Shown: positions 7,240 to 11,166 of the stretch, piece by piece
How positions within the stretch are numbered: the first letter of the stretch is position 1
Layout of the letters: each line of letters opens with the position of its first letter
NCBI GenBank assembly: GCA_946628745.1
Contig: CAMOXA010000041.1
Span: 1-11,166, forward strand
DNA length: 11,166 nucleotides
Direction: 5' to 3'
Origin: an uncultured Verrucomicrobiota bacterium
GTDB lineage: Bacteria > Verrucomicrobiota > Kiritimatiellia > RFP12 > UBA1067
Position numbers and translations under genes: made by a program
The notes under the pieces: generated by a model
What the model was told of the DNA's origin: nothing
Databases searched by the model: none
What the model saw: the letters and a program-made list of their open reading frames with translations, nothing else

Positions 7240-8018
7240 AGAGCGCCCTCCTCGTTCCGTGAAAGCGCCAGCACGCACGAAAACTCCGCAGTCAAACCGT
7301 CAGCGGCCGCGGCGATAGGACCGGGCGCAAGCGTCCACCCCTGGCTGGAGACGGCTTTGGTCAACTCCGCCATTGTCGCCGCCGCGGCGTCGGCAGAAGC
7401 TGCGACGGCGGTCAACTTGAGTTCAAACGGCTTGTCCGCCGCCAGCGACTTGACGACGACTCTGCCGCCGCACACAGACGCGAGCGTCGCCATGATGCCC
7501 GGATACGCGCCGCGGAGTCTCGCGACCTCGCGTTGGGCCCGAGCGGCCGCTTCGCGGCCCGCGCGGATTCGTTCGGCGGCCATTCTCGCCGCGGCGGCCT
7601 TCGCGCGCTCGGCCGAAACACGCGCGTCGAGAACAGACTGTTCGGCCACCGTCTTTTCAAGCTTCGCAATCCTGCCCGAAAGAAGCGCCCAGTCGGCAAC
7701 AGCGGCCGCCACCGCAAGAACGGCAATCGCCGCAAGGCATCTCATGTTTCTCAGGGCCGCCGGCCCGTCGTGCGACTTCGAGGATTTGCCGTCGCGGACG
7801 GCGACTTCATAGACTCTGACCGATTTATCGGGGTCCTCGATTTCGCGCCACGCTACTTCGGCAGCCGCCGCGGACACGCCGGAGAACGGTTCTATTTCGT
7901 ATGCGAGCGCGTTGCGCAGTTCGTCCGGCGACAACGCCTCGACCTGCACGGCGGCCATGCGCACCTGCTGGCGGTACGCCGTCTTGTCGTCCCAGATTGA
8001 AGTTGCTGTCCTGGCCAT
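7236..8018 (-). CDS. PilN/GspL-like inner-membrane protein with shortened cytoplasmic part
   Basis: This is probably the platform protein that bridges the cytoplasmic ATPase to the periplasmic PilO/GspM-like partner. The 260-residue product has a cytoplasmic segment of about 90 residues in which LSPDELRNALAYEIEPFSG (29-47) resembles a segment seen in GspL/PilM-type proteins. One membrane helix follows (about 93-113), then a long Ala/Arg/Glu-rich coiled coil (about 114-170) and a C-terminal alpha/beta domain (about 180-255) compatible with PilN or GspL. GspL normally carries a full actin-like domain of about 230 residues, so this one is reduced or a PilN-like protein with a remnant. ATG 8018 starts 3 bases after the previous stop with only a weak GGA upstream; an internal ATG at 7958 behind AGGTG is a less likely alternative. 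Confidence 0.75.
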   Translation of the reverse strand: MARTATSIWDDKTAYRQQVRMAAVQVEALSPDELRNALAYEIEPFSGVSAAAAEVAWREIEDPDKSVRVYEVAVRDGKSSKSHDGPAALRNMRCLAAIAVLAVAAAVADWALLSGRIAKLEKTVAEQSVLDARVSAERAKAAAARMAAERIRAGREAAARAQREVARLRGAYPGIMATLASVCGGRVVVKSLAADKPFELKLTAVAASADAAAATMAELTKAVSSQGWTLAPGPIAAAADGLTAEFSCVLALSRNEEGAL

Positions 8019-8021
8019 CGT

Positions 8022-8849
8022 CTAGTTCCGGATTGCAAGTTTAAGATGAACGAGGTTGTCGCCCGGCAAGACATCGATCCGCCGGGCCGCTCCAGAGACG
8101 GAATCTTTCAAAATCCTCGTCCCGGGCGTCAAGCCCTCGAATACAGCCGCGGCAGGGTATGCGACTGTTGCGACGGCTCCTGTGACGAAGCCGTCCGCCG
8201 GACCGTACCATTTGTATGTTATCGTTCCCGGCGCGCCATCGCCGGCGGCGAGTTCCGCCGTCACCACGAGTCTGCTGGAGGCGCCGCCGTCGGGCTCCAT
8301 CGACAGGCTGCGCATCGATCTGGCTTCGGCCTTGCTGCCGTAGTGGGACACGGCGGCCACCGCGCCGTTCGTGACCCAGACGCGGCAAAGACCGGCCGAA
8401 TCCTCCGTCGCCACCGGATTGCCCCACGGATCTGTCAACTCACTGCGGCCTAGCGGCAGGCGGACGTACGGGCCCCGCCAGCCTGTCGGCACAAAGACGC
8501 TCGCGTCGGCGAGTTCCGCTTTCTCGCCGTCCGGAACGACAAGATTCTGAGCCGTCGCGGGCAGCACGGCGAATCTGCGCGCCGCGGCCGGCAATGTCCA
8601 CAACTCCGACAACGTGCCGTCGTTCGCGCGAGGCATTCTGCCCATGTCCGCGAGAAAGCCTGCCGCTTCGCCGGAGCCGCCGTCACGCGTCCACACGCTC
8701 GAGCGCAGCGTTTCGAGCTGCCTGTCGGCGGCGAGAGTGCGCTTGCGTTCTTCAATTCGCGAAAGCTCGCCTGTCACGCTATGCGCAACCAGTGCGATCA
8801 CCAACAGCACGAGTATCATCTCGACAAGAGTAAAGCCCGATTTTTTCAC
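8022..8849 (-). CDS. Prepilin with extra beta-rich C-terminal domain
   Basis: This is a filament subunit with a very short leader (MKKSG), the processing signal FTLVE with Glu at mature position 5, and a hydrophobic helix to about residue 27. GWRGPYVRLP (123-132) and LTDPWGNP (138-145) are the GspG-like motifs around the calcium-binding end of major pseudopilins. The remaining 90 residues (about 185-275) form a second beta-rich unit containing FEGLTPGTRIL and a closing VLPGDNLVHLKLAI strand, which looks like a carboxypeptidase-regulatory or Ig-like sandwich. The start is GTG 8849, supported by GGAGG at 8857-8861 (7 bases away) and a GTGA overlap with the previous prepilin. The product is far longer than standard GspG. 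Confidence 0.9.
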   Translation of the reverse strand: MKKSGFTLVEMILVLLVIALVAHSVTGELSRIEERKRTLAADRQLETLRSSVWTRDGGSGEAAGFLADMGRMPRANDGTLSELWTLPAAARRFAVLPATAQNLVVPDGEKAELADASVFVPTGWRGPYVRLPLGRSELTDPWGNPVATEDSAGLCRVWVTNGAVAAVSHYGSKAEARSMRSLSMEPDGGASSRLVVTAELAAGDGAPGTITYKWYGPADGFVTGAVATVAYPAAAVFEGLTPGTRILKDSVSGAARRIDVLPGDNLVHLKLAIRN

Positions 8850-9739
8850 TGGCCGGCCTCCCCCTCGTCGACATCCGCCCGGCGGAGGAACCAGACGATA
8901 TCGTCGCCTCTCGCGGCGCGGTCCGTCCCGTCGACAAGCCCGGCCTGGCGTGAAAGCCGCCGCGTACGCTCCGTCCAGCTTGTCGTGAACGAATTAGTCA
9001 TATTGACGGCATAGCACGGAGTCTCGAGTATCCCGTTCGGCCCTGCCGAAACGATTCGCGCATATGAGAAACGGACTTCATCGGCCACATTGGTCGAATA
9101 GCCGTAAAAAGCCTGCGCGGGCGGAATCTGCAAGACATACGGATTGCCCCACGGGTCGGAGACGGCCGGTTCCCCCGGGAACCCGTACACGGAACATCCG
9201 CTTACGCCGTTCACTATGTCGGCCGGCAGCCACAAGCCGGAAAGCGGCGGATAGAATCCCCGCTCTTCGAATGTCGCGTCGCCGGAAAACCTCCTGCTCC
9301 CGGCGCGGGGAAACTCCATATTCGAAGCGGCGATATACGGTCCGCGCCATCCGCGCGCGCGCTCTTCGTTCCATTTCGTGAACTCGTCCGCCGCCGCGAC
9401 GCCCGGCCGGCGGACAGACGAATCGTCGACTCGCACGCCGGCCGAACCGCGATCGCCGGCGGCGACCGCTCCGTACAGATTTGTGGATATAAGGAGATTG
9501 GCGATACGCATGTATGCCGGCGAAAAACCCGGTATCCCCTGCATGTCCGCGATATATCCCCCGACAGGCGCGCAAATGGCCGAAGCAATCGTCTTTAAAT
9601 CGCTTTCAGCCGCGGCGATTCGAGCCGTCTGGGCAAACTTCGACATGCGCTGCACGGCGAAAACGGCGATAGCGGCGATAATCGCCACAACCATGGCGAC
9701 CTCGACAAGAGTGAAGCCGCATCTGTCGGCCAATCTCAT
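8846..9739 (-). CDS. GspG-like prepilin, first gene of the operon
   Basis: This is a filament subunit of 297 residues if started at ATG 9739. The leader MRLADRCG precedes FTLVEVAMV, with Glu at mature position 5 and a hydrophobic helix to about residue 29. GWRGPYIA (130-137), SDPWGNPYVL (194-203), SAGPNGI (231-237) and a late GDDIVWF (278-284) follow the order of the GspG calcium-binding C-terminus, but with much longer spacers, notably about 50 residues between WRGPY and DPWGNPY. It could be the major subunit. The start is uncertain. ATG 9739 gives an 8-residue leader of normal size but has no Shine-Dalgarno; ATG 9772 and GTG 9802 are in frame and would give leaders of 19 and 29 residues. 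The GTG at 9802 overlaps the stop of a possible small frame. No convincing promoter is visible upstream. Confidence 0.87.
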   Translation of the reverse strand: MRLADRCGFTLVEVAMVVAIIAAIAVFAVQRMSKFAQTARIAAAESDLKTIASAICAPVGGYIADMQGIPGFSPAYMRIANLLISTNLYGAVAAGDRGSAGVRVDDSSVRRPGVAAADEFTKWNEERARGWRGPYIAASNMEFPRAGSRRFSGDATFEERGFYPPLSGLWLPADIVNGVSGCSVYGFPGEPAVSDPWGNPYVLQIPPAQAFYGYSTNVADEVRFSYARIVSAGPNGILETPCYAVNMTNSFTTSWTERTRRLSRQAGLVDGTDRAARGDDIVWFLRRADVDEGEAGQ

Positions 9740-9922
9740 GTTCGCATGTTTTTGTCGTATTCCCACATACATTTCAACGCCGCCGGGCCGCGGACGGTTC
9801 ACAGCGCGGCGGCAGCATCAAAATTGCGTAATGCCGCGAAAAGCCGGGCGGCGAGCTCCGCAATGTCGCCCGCCGCCATGCCGCCTTCTTTCGCCAGACG
9901 GGACAAACCGCTTGAGTCCGCG
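9740..9922 (-). other. Gap between purM and the prepilin operon
   Basis: This 183-base gap should hold the operon promoter if the cluster is not transcribed from purM. I see no intrinsic terminator after purM and no promoter with both boxes well placed. TTGAAA at 9772-9777 could be a -35 box, but the sequence 17 bases on (CAAAAA) is a poor -10. A short open frame with coding-like base choice occupies about half of it (see the 9799-9879 entry). Confidence 0.5.
9799..9879 (-). CDS. Possible small protein or gene remnant
   Basis: From ATG 9879 a 26-residue frame runs to TGA at 9799-9801, encoding an Ala/Leu-rich, probably amphipathic helix (MAAGDIAELAARLFAALRN and on). A weak GAAGG lies just upstream. 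The same frame is open back into the end of purM, with a TTG at 9906 giving 35 residues. Third codon positions are mostly G or C, as in real genes here, until the last dozen codons. Its stop overlaps an in-frame GTG of the first prepilin as GTGA, the junction type used elsewhere in the cluster. I do not recognise it. It may be a leader peptide for the operon, the tail of a decayed gene, or chance. Confidence 0.25.
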   Translation of the reverse strand: MAAGDIAELAARLFAALRNFDAAAAL

Positions 9923-10963
9923 TCAGTTTTTGAACGTGACGACGCCGGTACCTTTGCGTATGACGCCGATGACGCTGTACTGCTGGTGCTGAGCCTTCAA
10001 GATGTTCGTCGCCTTCTCCAGCTGGTTCTTCGGCAGGATGACCACGTAGCCGATGCCCATGTTAAAGACACGATACATCTCGTCGCGGTCGACTTTCCCC
10101 TGGTTCTGGATGAACTTGAAGATTGTCGGCACCTCCCAGGTCGAACGGTCGATTTCCGCATTGGCCGCCTTGGGCAGGACTCTCGGGATGTTGTCCTGAA
10201 AGCCCCCGCCCGTGATATGCGCCATGCCGGTAATCTTGATCTTGCGCTCGAGGAGTTTAGCAACCGGCCTGAGGAAACTGCGGTGGACTGCCAGAAGCGC
10301 CTCGCCGAAAGTCTGGTTCGTGCCAGGCAGTTTGTCCTGCCAGGAATACTGGCAAAGATCGAAGATGACGCGGCGCGCCAGCGAGAAGCCGTTCGTCTGC
10401 AATCCGCCGGACGGGAAGCCGATGATGACATCGCCGGCCCTGATGGACTTGCCGGTTATGAGCTGATTCTTGTTGACGCACCCTACGATGGTGCCTACCA
10501 GATCGTACTCGCCGGCAGGATAGAGACCCGGCATCTCGGCGGTTTCGCCGCCGAGAAGCGCCATGTGATTCTCCTTGCACGCCTTGCAAAGTCCGCTCAC
10601 GACACTCTTGAACTGCGCCGGATCGATTTTGGCGGCTCCGATGTAGTCCATGAAGAAAAGCGGCTTTGCACCCTGTACGAGGATGTCGTTGACACAGTGG
10701 TTGACGATGTCCTGCCCGACGGTGTCGTGCTTGTTCATCATGGCAGCCACCTTGAGTTTCGTGCCAACGCCATCCGTGGAGGCAACAAGAATCATGTTCT
10801 TGCCGACGGGAACTTTGTGCAGTCCGCCGAACGCCCCGATGCCGCCAATCACATTGGCGGTTTTGGTCGAAGCGACCATCTGTTTGATGGAGCCGACGGC
10901 ACCCATCTTGACGTCAATGTTAACGCCAGCCTGGGCGTATGCGGACTTCACGACTTTCGACAT
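9923..10963 (-). CDS. purM: Phosphoribosylformylglycinamidine cyclo-ligase (AIR synthetase)
   Basis: PurM uses ATP to close FGAM into aminoimidazole ribotide, the fifth step of de novo purine synthesis, in the cytoplasm. The 346-residue product is full length (E. coli PurM is about 345). Family motifs appear in order: AYAQAGVNID near the start (8-17), DGVGTK (64-69), CVNDILVQGAKPLFFMDY (90-107), GGETAEMPGLY (138-148), FPSGGLQTNGFSLAR (183-197), then HITGGGFQDNIPRVLP and FNMGIGYVV in the C-terminal half. ATG 10963 is preceded by AGGAAGG at 10974-10980, ten bases away. It lies 28 bases after the aldolase stop and probably shares its transcript. It has no functional link to the secretion operon beyond orientation. 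Confidence 0.98.
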   Translation of the reverse strand: MSKVVKSAYAQAGVNIDVKMGAVGSIKQMVASTKTANVIGGIGAFGGLHKVPVGKNMILVASTDGVGTKLKVAAMMNKHDTVGQDIVNHCVNDILVQGAKPLFFMDYIGAAKIDPAQFKSVVSGLCKACKENHMALLGGETAEMPGLYPAGEYDLVGTIVGCVNKNQLITGKSIRAGDVIIGFPSGGLQTNGFSLARRVIFDLCQYSWQDKLPGTNQTFGEALLAVHRSFLRPVAKLLERKIKITGMAHITGGGFQDNIPRVLPKAANAEIDRSTWEVPTIFKFIQNQGKVDRDEMYRVFNMGIGYVVILPKNQLEKATNILKAQHQQYSVIGVIRKGTGVVTFKN

Positions 10964-10991
10964 ATCGCAAGAACCTTCCTGCTTTTTTGCA

Positions 10992-11166
10992 TTAGAGCTT
11001 GTTGTTCGAACCCAGGACCTTCATGATCTTGTGGATGTACATCTTCTTCATGTTGTCGCGCGCCGGGCTCAGATACTGGCGCGGATCGAAGTGGTCGGGA
11101 TGCTCGGCGAAGTGCTTGCGGATCGCCGCAGTCATCGCGAGACGCGAGTCGCTGTCGATGTTGATC
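10992..11166 (-). CDS. fba: Class II fructose-bisphosphate aldolase, C-terminal fragment
   Basis: Only the last 57 codons are in the window; the gene continues past the right edge. The fragment begins INIDSDSRLAMTAAIRKHFA and goes on with FDPRQYL.PAR before the TAA at 10992-10994. This matches the end of class II (zinc-dependent) aldolases such as E. coli FbaA, where the same block INID-D-RLAMT-AIRK-FAEHP--FDPR-YL-PAR occurs. The enzyme splits fructose 1,6-bisphosphate into two triose phosphates in glycolysis and works in reverse in gluconeogenesis. The zinc ligands lie outside the window. A short tail ending GSNNKL extends beyond the last conserved block. Confidence 0.93.
   Translation of the reverse strand, partial: INIDSDSRLAMTAAIRKHFAEHPDHFDPRQYLSPARDNMKKMYIHKIMKVLGSNNKL

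Noticed and set aside
5816..7812. Long + strand frames at 5816-6811 and 6874-7812
   Set aside because: They mirror the PilT-like and platform genes and show no ribosome site or domain of their own.
9844..9872. GC-rich inverted repeat (CGGGCG/CGCCCG) after purM as a terminator
   Set aside because: The stem is short, the loop long, there is no T tract on the - strand, and it lies inside the possible small frame.
9746..11026. 426-codon open frame on the + strand opposite purM
   Set aside because: It lies antisense to an unmistakable purM and the aldolase end; its product shows no family motif. High GC at third codon positions commonly keeps the opposite strand open.
1..11166. CRISPR arrays, insertion sequences or other repeat systems
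   Set aside because: Reading both strands, I found no regularly spaced repeats, no transposase and no terminal inverted repeats.

Overview
The window looks like a chromosomal stretch from a GC-rich, diderm bacterium. The protein set (prepilins with long C-terminal regions, a GspD/GspE/GspF core joined to a PilT-type ATPase, class II aldolase, PurM) would suit the PVC superphylum (Verrucomicrobiota, Kiritimatiellota, Lentisphaerota), but that placement is inference from general resemblance and not a measured result.

Layout. At the left edge is the 3' part of a tRNA-Phe gene on the + strand (1-45), followed by a strong intrinsic terminator (62-92). Everything else is on the - strand. From right to left come the end of a class II fructose-bisphosphate aldolase gene (10992-11166), a complete purM (9923-10963), a 183-base gap with a possible small frame, and a tightly packed nine-gene cluster filling 115-9739. 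In transcription order the cluster holds a GspG-like prepilin with WRGPY and DPWGNPY motifs; a second prepilin with an extra beta-rich C-terminal domain; a PilN/GspL-like and a PilO/GspM-like inner-membrane protein; a PilT-family ATPase; a short GspE/PilB ATPase; a GspF/PilC platform protein; a GspD/PilQ secretin; and a third, large prepilin. Five junctions are 4-base ATGA or GTGA overlaps, two more have gaps of 1 and 3 bases, and only the last prepilin stands apart (32 bases), so the cluster is very probably one translationally coupled operon.

How it works together. The secretin would form the outer-membrane gate. The L/M-like pair plus GspF would form the inner-membrane platform, GspE would power filament assembly, the PilT-like protein would act as second motor, and the three prepilins would build the filament. 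This is a mosaic of type II secretion and type IV pilus parts. Not in the window are a prepilin peptidase, a separate gspC/pilP gene and a full PilM-type actin-like protein. The most interesting points are a possible GspC/PilP-type HR domain fused to the front of the secretin, a PilT homologue with a degraded AIRNLIRE retraction motif, a GspE lacking its N-terminal domain and with a shortened zinc loop, and a prepilin carrying a carboxypeptidase-regulatory-like tail. The domain calls rest on reading motifs by eye.
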